A stretch of DNA of 37,051 nt from Bacilli bacterium (GTDB taxonomy: Bacteria > Bacillota_I > Bacilli_A > RF39 > UBA660), in NCBI GenBank assembly GCA_017406955.1, contig JAFQXM010000011.1:1-37051 (forward strand). The letters are read 5' to 3'. Shown here piece after piece: positions 7,737 to 16,367 of this stretch; position 1 is the first letter of the stretch, and each line of letters opens with the position of its first letter. Under the pieces are notes generated by a model. The model had not been told where the DNA came from and searched no databases. It worked only from the letters and a program-made list of their open reading frames with translations. A program made the position numbers and the translations under genes.

Positions 7737-8281
7737 ATTTTGTATTGATATTTTTCTATGATTGATATTTTTTCTTTTGGAATTAAGATATGATAAATAA
7801 CTAATTCTAAGTATTCTTTATTAATTATTTTATAATCTTTTAATGTATAATCTATTTCTTTTTGTTTATTATATGGAAATGATAATTCTATTTCATATCC
7901 AGGTATTAATTCTATTAACTTTGTAGTTTTAAGTGCTTCTTTTATAGACTTTGAATATGCTCTTATTAATCCAGATGCACCTAGTTTTATACCACCAAAA
8001 TATCTAACTACAATAGCTATTACATTCATTATTTTTTCTTTTTCTAATACATTTAATATAGGTAGACCTGCAGTATTACTAGGTTCATTATCATCACTTG
8101 ATTTTTTAGAATTTTCAGTAATATATCCATAACAATAATGAGTAGCCTTTGGATATTTTTCTTTTATTTCTTTTAGTAGATTATTAATATTGGTATTATC
8201 ATCTATTTTTATTAGTAATGTAATAAATTTTGAATTTTTTATTTCAATTTTATTAATTATGTTTTCTTTAATACTTTTCAT
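7709..8281 (-). CDS. YigZ/IMPACT family protein (UPF0029)
   Basis: The protein has 190 residues from ATG 8281. AGGTG at 8292-8288 is six bases away; the upstream GTG and ATG at 8290 and 8287 overlap the ribosome site. The N-terminal IMPACT domain shows KFITLLIKI, ATHYCYGYI, SDDNEPSNTAGLPIL and VVRYFGGIKLGASGLIRAYS, the hallmark blocks of YigZ/YvyE. A small ferredoxin-like C-terminal domain follows. IMPACT proteins are linked to ribosome and translation stress in eukaryotes; the bacterial role is not established. It is alone on this strand between two + units. Confidence 0.9.
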   Translation of the reverse strand: MKSIKENIINKIEIKNSKFITLLIKIDDNTNINNLLKEIKEKYPKATHYCYGYITENSKKSSDDNEPSNTAGLPILNVLEKEKIMNVIAIVVRYFGGIKLGASGLIRAYSKSIKEALKTTKLIELIPGYEIELSFPYNKQKEIDYTLKDYKIINKEYLELVIYHILIPKEKISIIEKYQYKIKKDLLIEK

Positions 8282-8334
8282 ATACATCACCTGTAAATAT
8301 TATACAATTATTTAGTGTTTATTTCTAGTATTTA

Positions 8335-8343
8335 TGTTATACT
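8335..8343 (+). promoter_or_regulatory. Extended -10 promoter for the AI-2E family gene
   Basis: TGTTATACT is an extended -10 element (TGnTATACT) 23 bp before the start codon. There is no good -35, as expected for this class. The divergent yigZ starts only about 50 bp away. Confidence 0.5.
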
Positions 8344-8365
8344 AATATAGAGTAGGAGGCTTATG

Positions 8366-9526
8366 ATGAAAAAAAATAAAAAAGATATTGATATTGAAAG
8401 TCTTAATGAAGTAATAAGTATTAGTAAGAAAATATTAAAGATTGGTTTTTTTATGTCAATTGTATGTATAGTTTTATTAGGAACTTATGTATTGAAAGAG
8501 TGGTCTATATTTAAATTTATTAAAGATTTATTACTAGTAATATCACCAATATTTATTGGATTAATTATAGCATGGTTGTTTGATCCTATAGTTAGTTGGT
8601 TACAATCTAAAAAAATTCCTAGAATTCTTGGATGTATTTTAGTTTATTTAGTATTTTTTGGAGGAATTGGTTTAATAATATATTTAATGCTTCCAGCTTT
8701 TTCTAATCAAATTAAAGACTTTATAGCAGGTATTCCTGATACTTTACGAGATATACGTTTATTTGTTAATAAGTTTATTAATAGTATTAATAATAACTAT
8801 AACTATGATTTAACTTCTTATAAAGATCAGATATATAGTAGTATGGATTCTATTAGTAAGAGTATTACTACTAATTTACCAAATACAATTTTTAATGTTG
8901 TGAAAGGTATAATTAGTGGTAGTATAACTTTTGTATTAGGTATAATGATAGGGTTTTATATGTTATATGATTTTGATAAAATTAATAAAAATTTTATTAA
9001 AATACTTCCAAGAAAATGGAAAAAGAATGCTATTGAGTTAACAGTTAGAATTAATGATTCTTTAAGAGGATATGTACAAGGTGTATTTATTGTTATGTTC
9101 TTTGTTTTTGTAACGCAAAGTATTGGTTTAACATTAGCTGGATTGAAAGCGCCTTTAGTTTTTGCATTATTTTGTGCTATTACAGATATTATTCCATATT
9201 TTGGACCTTATATTGGTGCTATACCAGCTATTATAGTAGGATTTACTATTAGTCCTGTTGTTGGAATTGGTTGTATTGTTTCAATTCTTATTGTTCAATT
9301 GTTAGAAAATAATTTTTATCAACCTTTAATTATGGGTCATACTATGAAATTACATCCTGTAACTATAATGGTAGGTTTATTAGTATTTGAACATTTCTTT
9401 GGTATAATAGGAATGATTGTTGCGACTCCTGTAATTGCATGTTTAAAAATAGTTTTAGGATTTATTAATGAGAAAAAAGGTATTATGGAGAAAGTAACAG
9501 GTAAAGAAGTCATTGAAAAAATATAA
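8366..9526 (+). CDS. AI-2E family transporter (PerM/YdiK-like permease)
   Basis: The protein has 386 residues. AGGAGG (8354-8359) favours ATG 8366 over ATG 8363 by spacing. The family pattern is clear: two N-terminal helices (LLLVISPIFIGLIIAWLFDPIV), a third helix, then a cytosolic/amphipathic region of about 70 residues, and a C-terminal bundle with FALFCAITDIIPYFGPYIGAIPA, LLENNFYQPLIMG and HPVTIMVGLLVFEHFFGIIGMIVATP. The family is named for AI-2 export in E. coli TqsA, but many members move other substrates such as Na+/H+, so the substrate here is open. It is monocistronic; the alaS leader starts right after it. Confidence 0.88.
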   Translation: MKKNKKDIDIESLNEVISISKKILKIGFFMSIVCIVLLGTYVLKEWSIFKFIKDLLLVISPIFIGLIIAWLFDPIVSWLQSKKIPRILGCILVYLVFFGGIGLIIYLMLPAFSNQIKDFIAGIPDTLRDIRLFVNKFINSINNNYNYDLTSYKDQIYSSMDSISKSITTNLPNTIFNVVKGIISGSITFVLGIMIGFYMLYDFDKINKNFIKILPRKWKKNAIELTVRINDSLRGYVQGVFIVMFFVFVTQSIGLTLAGLKAPLVFALFCAITDIIPYFGPYIGAIPAIIVGFTISPVVGIGCIVSILIVQLLENNFYQPLIMGHTMKLHPVTIMVGLLVFEHFFGIIGMIVATPVIACLKIVLGFINEKKGIMEKVTGKEVIEKI

Positions 9527-9533
9527 TTATTTA

Positions 9534-9562
9534 TTGAATAATAAGTATAATTTTGATAAAAT
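9534..9562 (+). promoter_or_regulatory. Sigma-A promoter of the T-box-controlled operon
   Basis: TTGAAT (9534-9539) and TAAAAT (9557-9562) are 17 bp apart. The predicted start near 9569 would include the whole stem I of the leader. TTGATA at 9553-9558 with TATAAA is an alternative, but it would cut into stem I. Confidence 0.55.
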
Positions 9563-9576
9563 ATATGTAGATTATT

Positions 9577-9771
9577 TATAAAGCAGAGATTAAAGATTAG
9601 TACTAATTATAATACTATTAGAGAAAATCTGGTTGGTGAAAAGATTTGGTTTTTATATTAGGAAGCTACTTTATGAGCTTTACGGGATACCGTTATAAGA
9701 ATTAAGACCAATGTAGGATGGTACCGGACTTTGTCCTCCTATAATGGTCTTTTATTTGAATAAAAGGAGGA
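9577..9771 (+). promoter_or_regulatory. T-box riboswitch, alanine specifier (GCU), likely translational
   Basis: Stem I closes by TAAAGC (9579-9584) with GCTTTA (9677-9682). The conserved AGAGA (9585-9589) faces ATGA (9673-9676). The distal GGTTGGTGAAAAG is at 9631-9643. The specifier loop reads GAA-GCT-A with GCT at 9665-9667, an Ala codon, which fits alaS in the operon. The T-box bulge TGGTACC (9719-9725) contains TGGT, complementary to the ACCA end of tRNA-Ala. It is flanked by TAGGA/TCCTA (9714-9718, 9737-9741) and GGAC/GTCC (9726-9729, 9733-9736). The 3' arm TCCTCCT (9734-9740) is perfectly complementary to the ribosome site AGGAGGA (9765-9771). This suggests that without uncharged tRNA-Ala the RBS is masked. 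An outer helix AAGACCA/TGGTCTT (9704-9710, 9745-9751) extends the tRNA-stabilised form. Confidence 0.85.
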
Positions 9772-9774
9772 TTT

Positions 9775-10323
9775 ATGAAAATATTTGTATTAGCAGGAAA
9801 AGCTAGTTCTGGTAAAGATCTAGTAGGTAAATATATGAAAGATAGATTTGATAATATGGGAGAAAATACATGTATTTTACATATTACTACTCCTTTATAT
9901 GAGTATGCTAAAAACTATTTTAGTTGGAATGGTGACATGAGAGAAAAACCTAGAGAGTTTTTGCAAGAAATGGGTATTGATATTATTCAGAAAAAACTAG
10001 GTAAAAAGTATTTTTTAGTTAATAGATTGTGTGAAGATATTGATATATTAAAAAACTATTTTGATAATTTTGTTATTACTGATGGAAGACTTGTTAGTGA
10101 ATTTGAAGAACTAAAACGAAGATTTAATGATATTAAAATTGTTCATGTTATTAGAGAAGGTTATGATAATAATTTAACAGAGAAGGAAAAAAATCATATT
10201 ACTGAGTTAGATTTAGAAAATTATAAAGATTATGATTATGTAATTTATAATACATCTAAAGAGAGATTATTAAAACAAGTTGATTTAATAATTAATAATA
10301 TTAAAGAAGGAGAAGTAATATGA
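9775..10323 (+). CDS. P-loop nucleotide kinase-like protein (dNMP kinase-like)
   Basis: The protein has 182 residues with a Walker A variant GKASSGKD at about residues 8-15. The later sequence FVITDGRLVSEFEELKRR resembles the substrate-side DxR/lid segment of phage-type deoxynucleoside monophosphate kinases. KIVHVIREG and YDYVIYN fit the core strands of the fold. I infer a cytosolic (deoxy)nucleotide kinase; the substrate is not determined. It is the first gene after the T-box leader and overlaps cmk by ATGA, which implies translational coupling. An alanine-sensing leader directly before nucleotide kinases is unexpected; alaS two genes on explains it. Confidence 0.6.
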   Translation: MKIFVLAGKASSGKDLVGKYMKDRFDNMGENTCILHITTPLYEYAKNYFSWNGDMREKPREFLQEMGIDIIQKKLGKKYFLVNRLCEDIDILKNYFDNFVITDGRLVSEFEELKRRFNDIKIVHVIREGYDNNLTEKEKNHITELDLENYKDYDYVIYNTSKERLLKQVDLIINNIKEGEVI

Positions 10324-10976
10324 GTTTAGTAATTGCGATAGATGGGCCTGCAGGTAGTGGTAAAGGTACTATTACTAAGCTAGTGGCTAATAAGCTTAAT
10401 TTAATTTATATTGATACAGGGGCAACATATAGAGCGATAACTTATTTAGTATTAAAAAATAATATTGATGTTACTGATAATAAAAAAATAGTACAGTTAG
10501 CAAAAAATAGTAATATTTATTTTAATGAAGATGGTAATATATTTGTTAATGATCTGGATATAACTAATGAGATTAGATCTAAAGAAGTATCTAGTATTGT
10601 ATCTCAAATATCTTCCATTGTTGAGTTAAGAGAAATAATGGTTGATTTACAAAGAAAAATGGCTAAAGATAAAGCTGTAATTATGGAAGGTAGAGATATT
10701 ACTACTGTAGTATTTCCTAATGCTAGTTATAAATTTTATTTAGATGCTAGTGTTGAAGAAAGAGCTAAAAGAAGATATAAACAAAATATAAAACAAGGTA
10801 TAGATATGTCATATGATGATATCTTAGAAAATATAAAAAATAGAGATTATAATGATATGCATAAAGAAGTTGGAGCTTTAAAAAGATGTGATGATCAAAT
10901 ATATATTGATACTACTAATTTAAGTATTGATGAAGTAGTAAATACTATTATTGGATATATAGAAGGAGTTGATTAA
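10320..10976 (+). CDS. cmk: Cytidylate kinase (CMP/dCMP kinase)
   Basis: The protein has 218 residues, normal for Cmk. The Walker A GPAGSGKGT is at residues 9-17 and is followed by the nucleotide-binding YIDTGATYRA. MEGRDITTVVFPNA is the conserved EGRDIGT block, with Thr for Gly. RAKRRYKQ is in the lid and NIKNRDYNDMHKEVGALKRCDD is the family's RDxxDxxR-type block. It phosphorylates CMP and dCMP with ATP in pyrimidine salvage and mRNA turnover. It overlaps the upstream kinase by four bases and is followed by alaS two bases after its stop, so all three share one transcript. Confidence 0.93.
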   Translation: MSLVIAIDGPAGSGKGTITKLVANKLNLIYIDTGATYRAITYLVLKNNIDVTDNKKIVQLAKNSNIYFNEDGNIFVNDLDITNEIRSKEVSSIVSQISSIVELREIMVDLQRKMAKDKAVIMEGRDITTVVFPNASYKFYLDASVEERAKRRYKQNIKQGIDMSYDDILENIKNRDYNDMHKEVGALKRCDDQIYIDTTNLSIDEVVNTIIGYIEGVD

Positions 10977-10977
10977 T

Positions 10978-13674
10978 ATGAAGTATATGAGTCATGATGA
11001 AATAAGAAAAACTTGGTTTAGTTTTTTTGAAAGTAAAAATCATACTAAAATTGATAGTGCACCTTTAGTACCTATTAATGATGATAGTTTGTTATGGGTA
11101 AATGCTGGTGTCACACCACTAAAAAAATATTTTGATGGAACTGAGGTACCAAATAATAGAAGAATGACTAGTATTCAAAAATGTATTCGAACTAATGATA
11201 TAGATAATGTTGGTATTACAAAAACTCACTTAACTTTCTTTGAAATGATGGGTAACTTTTCAGTAGGAGATTATTTTAGGGATGAGGCTATTAGTTATGC
11301 TTATGAATTATTAACTTCTAAAGACTATTTTAATATTCCTAAGGATTTGTTATATGTAACTATATATCCTAGTGATTTAGAAACTAAGAATAAATGGATA
11401 GAAGTTGGAATGGATACTACTCATATTATTCCTATAGAAGGTAATTTTTGGGAAATAGGTGAGGGTCCTTGTGGACCAGATTCTGAAATTTTCTTTGATA
11501 GAGGAGAAAAGTATGATCCTAATAAAGATGCTTTTGAAAAGTTAAAAAGAGATCAAGATCAAGATAGATATGTAGAAATATGGAATAATGTTTTTAGTCA
11601 ATATAATGCTCAAAAAGGAGTAGAAAGACAAAATTATAAAGAATTACCTAGTAAAAATATTGATACTGGGGCAGGACTTGAAAGGTTTTGTTGTATATTC
11701 CAGAATGTAGATAGTAATTTTGATACTGATTTATTTAAACCTATAATTACTCATTTAGAAGAGTTAACTAAATATCAATATACTGGGCAAAAAGAATTTA
11801 AAATAATTGTAGATCATATTAGAACTATTACATTTGCTTTAGCAGATGGGGCCAGTTTTGAAAATACTGGTAGAGGATATGTTTTAAGAAGACTATTAAG
11901 ACGAGGAGTTAGGTATGGTAAGGTAGTTGGATTTTCTGAACCATTTATGTATAAATTGGTATCAGAAGTTATTGATGTAATGAAAAATGCTTATCCATAT
12001 TTACTTGAGAAAAGACCTTATATTGAATCATTAGTTTTAGAAGAAGAAAAACTTTTCTTTAAGACATTAGAATCTGGAGAAAGAAGACTTAGAGAATTAG
12101 TTAAAGATTCTAATGATGGTATGATTAGTGGAGAAGATGCATTTAAACTATATGATACTTTTGGATTTCCTTTTGAATTAACTGAAGAATATTTAAGTGA
12201 ATTAGGATTTAGAGTATCTAAAGAAGAATTTGACAAATACATGAAAATTCAAAAAGAGCTTGCTAGAAAGAATGTAAAAAATACTACTTCTATGGCTAGT
12301 CAAAAACAGGTTTTATTAGATTTTAAAGAACCTAGTGAATTTGTATATGGAATATATAGATTAAAAAGTAAAGTAACTGCTATTTTTTCTAAAGACAAAA
12401 TTATTGATAGTGTAGATCATGATACTTATATTGCATTGGATAGAACATGTTTTTATGCAGAATCAGGTGGTCAGGTTAGTGATACGGGTATGATTGTTGG
12501 AGATACTTTTAAAGCTCGTGTATTAGATGTTTTTAAAGCTCCTAATGGGCAACATATTCATAAAGTAAAATTACTTACTGGAGTTATTTCTATAGGAGAT
12601 CTATGTGAATTAGTTTTAGATAGGGATGAAAGAAAACATACTGAGTGTAATCATTCAAGTGTTCATATGTTACAGTATGCTCTTCAACAAGTAATATCAC
12701 CTACTATTAAACAATCTGGTAGTTATGTTGATGGTGAAAAATTAAGATTTGATTTCACTTATTCTAATAAAATTTCTGATGATGATTTAATTAATATAGA
12801 AAGATTTATTAATGATATGATAGGAGAAAACTTAATTGTATCTACTGAAGTCATGCCTTTAGAAAAAGCAAAAGAGATGGGTGCTATGGCGTTGTTTAGT
12901 GAGAAATATTCTGATATGGTTAGAGTAGTTAAAATTGGTAAATCAATTGAATTATGTGGAGGAACACACGCTATTAATACTAAGGATATTGAAAAAATTG
13001 CTATATGTTCATTTGAATCTAAAGGAAGTAATATTTATAGAATAGAAGCCACTACTGGTTCTAAGATACCAAATGTTTTATCAAATTATGTTGAGCCTTA
13101 TAAAAATGAAATTCTTAGATTATTAATGAAAGCTAAAAGAATTTTAGATGATGCTAATAAATTAGGAATAAACTTAGATTTTGATGTTGATGTTGAAACT
13201 AAAAAATTAACTTCATATAAAGATATAATTTTCTATAGAAATGAATTACAATATGTTCACCATGAAGTAAAATTATTAGAAAAAAAATATAAAGATATAA
13301 AACAACATAAAGCTTTAGATAATCTAGATAATTATAAAGATAATATTAAAGAGTATGATAATGGATATAGTTCTTTAATTATGAAAGTAGATAATAAAGA
13401 TATTAATAGTCTTAAAACTATAGCTGATAGTTTAATTAATAATATGGATAAAGGTTTTATCTTCTTTGCTAATAGAAAAGATGATGATAGTGTTAATTTT
13501 ATTGCTCGTAGTAATTGTTTTGTAAATGCTGGTTTAATTGTTAAAGATGCTAGTGTATCTTCAGATGGTAATGGAGGAGGTAGTCCTACTTTTGCTCAAG
13601 GTGGAGGTAAGAATACACTTAATTTAGATAAAATTTTCAATCATATTGAGAAAGTATTAAAAAATGGAGAATAA
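10978..13674 (+). CDS. alaS: Alanyl-tRNA synthetase
   Basis: The protein has 898 residues from ATG 10978, with AAGGAG nine bases upstream; an in-frame TTG at 10969 overlaps that site and is less likely. The catalytic class II domain opens with EIRKTWFSFFESKNHTKI and includes FFEMMGNFSVGDYF and GPCGPDSEIFFD. The editing domain has the zinc-binding set HSSVH (H559, H563) and CGGTH (C660 to H664). The C-Ala domain ends with the Gly-rich stretch GGGSPTFAQGGG. It charges tRNA-Ala and clears mischarged Ser and Gly. Expression is likely set by the T-box leader, giving feedback on uncharged tRNA-Ala. The 3' end overlaps holA by 11 bp. Confidence 0.97.
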   Translation: MKYMSHDEIRKTWFSFFESKNHTKIDSAPLVPINDDSLLWVNAGVTPLKKYFDGTEVPNNRRMTSIQKCIRTNDIDNVGITKTHLTFFEMMGNFSVGDYFRDEAISYAYELLTSKDYFNIPKDLLYVTIYPSDLETKNKWIEVGMDTTHIIPIEGNFWEIGEGPCGPDSEIFFDRGEKYDPNKDAFEKLKRDQDQDRYVEIWNNVFSQYNAQKGVERQNYKELPSKNIDTGAGLERFCCIFQNVDSNFDTDLFKPIITHLEELTKYQYTGQKEFKIIVDHIRTITFALADGASFENTGRGYVLRRLLRRGVRYGKVVGFSEPFMYKLVSEVIDVMKNAYPYLLEKRPYIESLVLEEEKLFFKTLESGERRLRELVKDSNDGMISGEDAFKLYDTFGFPFELTEEYLSELGFRVSKEEFDKYMKIQKELARKNVKNTTSMASQKQVLLDFKEPSEFVYGIYRLKSKVTAIFSKDKIIDSVDHDTYIALDRTCFYAESGGQVSDTGMIVGDTFKARVLDVFKAPNGQHIHKVKLLTGVISIGDLCELVLDRDERKHTECNHSSVHMLQYALQQVISPTIKQSGSYVDGEKLRFDFTYSNKISDDDLINIERFINDMIGENLIVSTEVMPLEKAKEMGAMALFSEKYSDMVRVVKIGKSIELCGGTHAINTKDIEKIAICSFESKGSNIYRIEATTGSKIPNVLSNYVEPYKNEILRLLMKAKRILDDANKLGINLDFDVDVETKKLTSYKDIIFYRNELQYVHHEVKLLEKKYKDIKQHKALDNLDNYKDNIKEYDNGYSSLIMKVDNKDINSLKTIADSLINNMDKGFIFFANRKDDDSVNFIARSNCFVNAGLIVKDASVSSDGNGGGSPTFAQGGGKNTLNLDKIFNHIEKVLKNGE

Positions 13675-14596
13675 TTATTTAATAGAGACAAATAATTCAT
13701 TATCTTTAAAAAAGACTATTAATAGTATTGTTCCAGATGATTTTAAAAATATTGATATTAATTATTATGATTTAGAAGAAGTTGAACTTAAAAACCCTTT
13801 AGATGATTTAGATACTTATGGATTATTTAATGATAAGAAAATTATTGTTATTAATAATATTGATAAGCTTAGTAGTAGTGATATTGGTTATAATCATTTA
13901 TTAGATTATTTAGATAATTATAATCCAAATAATATATTGATTTTAACTACCAAGAAAATCAATAATACAAAAAAAGTATTTAAAGATTTAAAGAAGAGAG
14001 TTAAATATTTAAAGGTTGATATTAATGCACTTAACTATATAAAGGAAAATTTAGAAGGATATAAATTAGAAGCTGGTGTTATAGATAAGATCAATGAATA
14101 TTGTGATAATGATATTAATAAAATATATAATGAATGTCAAAAAATTAAGTATTATAAAATTGACTCTAAAGAAGTAAGTGTTGATGATGTTGAAGATTTA
14201 TTAATTAAAAAGAATACTAATATTAATGAACTAACATTTGAATTTATTAGATATTTATTTAAAAAAGATAAAGTTAATGCATTATCTTGTTATAAAAAAT
14301 TAGAAAATAATGATATAGAACCTATATCATTAATAGGACTTTTAGCCAGTCAAATAAGAATTATTTATCAAGTTAAAGTATTAGTAAATAAAGGTCTTAA
14401 AAATAGTGAAATTGCTAATATTCTTGATGAAAAAGAATATAGAATAAAAAAGACTAGAGAACTTATTAATTATTATAGTGAAGAAGAATTATTAAAATTA
14501 ATTAGGAAATTATCTAGTATGGATTTAGATATTAAAACTACTGATGTAGATTCAAAATTTTTAATTGAATTATTTATTATTAACTTGAAAAAATAA
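13664..14596 (+). CDS. holA: DNA polymerase III subunit delta
   Basis: The protein has 310 residues. The N-terminal part contains the acidic loop LEEVELKNPLDDLDTYGLFNDKKIIVINNID, typical of delta where it contacts the sliding clamp. The AAA-like domain II (NNILILTTKKI, AGVIDKINEYCDNDINKIYNECQKI) is followed by the helical collar domain (ISLIGLLASQIRIIYQVKVLV, LLKLIRKLSSMDLDIKT). Delta opens the beta clamp during loading. The gene diverges fast, but block order and length fit HolA well. It overlaps the end of alaS and is the last gene of the T-box operon by position. Confidence 0.85.
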   Translation: MENNYLIETNNSLSLKKTINSIVPDDFKNIDINYYDLEEVELKNPLDDLDTYGLFNDKKIIVINNIDKLSSSDIGYNHLLDYLDNYNPNNILILTTKKINNTKKVFKDLKKRVKYLKVDINALNYIKENLEGYKLEAGVIDKINEYCDNDINKIYNECQKIKYYKIDSKEVSVDDVEDLLIKKNTNINELTFEFIRYLFKKDKVNALSCYKKLENNDIEPISLIGLLASQIRIIYQVKVLVNKGLKNSEIANILDEKEYRIKKTRELINYYSEEELLKLIRKLSSMDLDIKTTDVDSKFLIELFIINLKK

Positions 14597-14612
14597 TGTT
14601 ATATGTTAAAAT
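14585..14612 (+). promoter_or_regulatory. Promoter for the 142-aa lipoprotein
   Basis: TTGAAA (14585-14590) and TAAAAT (14607-14612) are 16 bp apart, with a TG at the extended -10 position. The -35 lies in the last codons of holA. Confidence 0.55.
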
Positions 14613-14633
14613 TTAAATATAAGGAGGTATATA

Positions 14634-15062
14634 ATGAAAAAGAGTTTATTTATAGCTGTAATTGTTCTTTTTGTAGCTGTTTTTGTTACAGGTTGTGGTG
14701 CTTCTAAAAAATTAGTATGTAAACAAAAAGCTAGTGGGGTAGATATTACTTTTAATGTAGGCTTTGAAGGTAATAAAGTTAAGGATATGGACTTTAGTTA
14801 TGATATGGATTTATCTAGCTATTCTGCTAGTTCTATTGCGATGATCGAAAAACAAAATTTTTGTAGTTTAGTTAAATCTTCTATGGATGATTATAAAGAT
14901 GCCTTTACTGATTGTAAACAAAAAGTTGCAGATAAACATTTAAAAGTGGATGCAGTTTTAGATGTTAAGAAAATTAGTAAAAATGCTTCTAAGAGTATGA
15001 CTTCTCCAAATAAAGCTAAGAAAGAATTAGAAAAAACTGGTTATACATGTGAAATAAAGTAA
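14634..15062 (+). CDS. Small lipoprotein, DUF1307/YehR-like
   Basis: The protein has 142 residues. MKKSLFIAVIVLFVAVFVTGC is a clear lipoprotein signal with the lipid-modified Cys at residue 21. The mature part has four Cys (LVCKQKA, NFCSLV, TDCKQK, GYTCEIK), likely two disulfides, and a beta-rich start (GVDITFNVGFEGNKVKDMDFSY) like the DUF1307 lipoproteins (YehR). The function of that family is unknown. AAGGAGG lies six bases before ATG, and an own promoter and terminator make it monocistronic. Confidence 0.75.
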   Translation: MKKSLFIAVIVLFVAVFVTGCGASKKLVCKQKASGVDITFNVGFEGNKVKDMDFSYDMDLSSYSASSIAMIEKQNFCSLVKSSMDDYKDAFTDCKQKVADKHLKVDAVLDVKKISKNASKSMTSPNKAKKELEKTGYTCEIK

Positions 15063-15065
15063 AAA

Positions 15066-15096
15066 TAAAGAAAGTTATTAATTAACTTTCTTTTAT
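15066..15096. terminator. Bidirectional terminator between lipoprotein and rarA
   Basis: A 10-bp stem (AAGAAAGTTA 15068-15077, TAACTTTCTT 15083-15092) has A-rich and T-rich flanks on both sides. It serves the lipoprotein gene on + and overlaps the last codons of rarA on -. Confidence 0.75.
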
Positions 15097-16296
15097 TTTA
15101 TTTAGTTTATCATAAATATCTTTAAGATTTTTTTCATATCCTATATCTTTTGGTTCATAATATTTTTTATTTTTAATTTTATCAGGTAAATATTGTTGCT
15201 TTACATATGATCCTTCATAATTATGAGGATATTTATAATCTTTGGAATTAGTTTTTAAATGTTTTGGAATTGTTCCTACATTACCTTTTTCTATATCTTC
15301 TAATGCAGAGTCAAATGCAACATGAGCAGTATTACTTTTAGGAGATAGAGCCATTTCTGATACTATTGTTCCTAGAGGAATTCTTGCTTCTGGAAGTCCA
15401 ACTCGTTCTGCTGCATTAATAGCAGCATCTAATCTAGGTCCAATAGCAGGATTAGCAAGTCCTATATCCTCATAGGCTATTACACTTAATCTTCTATAAA
15501 TAGAATCTAAATCACCTTCAGTAATAAGTCTTGCTAAATAGTGTAGGGATGCATCTATATCACTACCTCTAATAGATTTTTGCAATCCACTCAAAACATC
15601 ATAATGTCCATCACTATTTTTATCTGAGAAAAATACTGGTTTATTATTAATAGATTTTACTTTATCTACTGTAATTATTTTATCATCAGTAGAGTAGTAT
15701 GCTATTTCTAATAGATTATAAGCATATCTAAGGTCGTTTCCAGAGAGTTTAGCAATTATTTCTATACTTTTATCATCTATCTTAATATCATCTAAATCAG
15801 GGTGTTTTATAGCTTTCTTAAGTCCTTTTATAATATCTTTAGTAGTTAATTCATTAAGTTCAAATAATTGGCATCTACTTCTAATAGCTGGATTAATAGA
15901 ATGATATGGATTAGAAGTAGTCATGCCTATTAAAGTAATTAAGCCACTTTCTAATTGTGGTAGTAATATATCTTGTTTATCTTTATTTAATCTATGAATC
16001 TCATCCATTATTAATACAATACCATCATACATCTTAGCCTCTTCTATAACAGTATCTATATCTTTTTTAGTATTAATAGTAGCATTCAAGAATCTATATC
16101 TTAAATCTAATTCTTTTACTAATACATTGGCAATAGAAGTTTTACCTATACCAGGTTTACCATATAATATCATAGAAAATAATTTCTTATTTTTAACTAA
16201 ATTAGTAAGTATTTTCCCTTTACCAATTAAATGAGATTGTCCAATAATTTCATTTAATTTAGTAGGGGCTAATTTGATTGCTAAAGGTTTATCCAT
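15082..16296 (-). CDS. rarA: Replication-associated recombination protein A (RarA/MgsA AAA+ ATPase)
   Basis: The protein has 404 residues from ATG 16296 (AGGTG six bases upstream; the GTG at 16305 overlaps that site). The N-terminus DKPLAIKLAPTKLNEIIGQ is the family's opening. Walker A is GKPGIGKT (46-53), Walker B is IVLIMDEIHR, and sensor 1 is TTSNPY. The C-terminal tetramerisation and DNA-binding region shows DASLHYLARLITEGD, RLSVIAYEDIGLANP, AAERVGLPEARIPL and HNYEGSYVKQQYLPD. RarA acts at stalled forks and single-stranded gaps in the replisome. It lies alone on the - strand behind the terminator of the next gene. Confidence 0.95.
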   Translation of the reverse strand: MDKPLAIKLAPTKLNEIIGQSHLIGKGKILTNLVKNKKLFSMILYGKPGIGKTSIANVLVKELDLRYRFLNATINTKKDIDTVIEEAKMYDGIVLIMDEIHRLNKDKQDILLPQLESGLITLIGMTTSNPYHSINPAIRSRCQLFELNELTTKDIIKGLKKAIKHPDLDDIKIDDKSIEIIAKLSGNDLRYAYNLLEIAYYSTDDKIITVDKVKSINNKPVFFSDKNSDGHYDVLSGLQKSIRGSDIDASLHYLARLITEGDLDSIYRRLSVIAYEDIGLANPAIGPRLDAAINAAERVGLPEARIPLGTIVSEMALSPKSNTAHVAFDSALEDIEKGNVGTIPKHLKTNSKDYKYPHNYEGSYVKQQYLPDKIKNKKYYEPKDIGYEKNLKDIYDKLNKIKES

Positions 16297-16321
16297 AATA
16301 ATCACCTATATATATTTTAAC

Positions 16322-16367
16322 ATAAAAAAAGAGATTTATTTAGTATTGTTTTTTAAATCACTTTTTT
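16322..16367 (-). terminator. Terminator of the beta-helix-like gene
   Basis: On the - strand AAAAAGTGATTTA pairs with TAAATCTCTTTTT (one mismatch) across a 15-base loop and runs into a T-tract. It separates the 440-aa gene from rarA. Confidence 0.65.

Noticed and set aside
9704-9757. Reading the 3' part of the T-box leader as a classical intrinsic terminator
   Set aside because: AAGACCA/TGGTCTT encloses and stabilises the T-box bulge rather than competing with it, and the following tract TTATTTG is poor. Kept as an alternative but not preferred.
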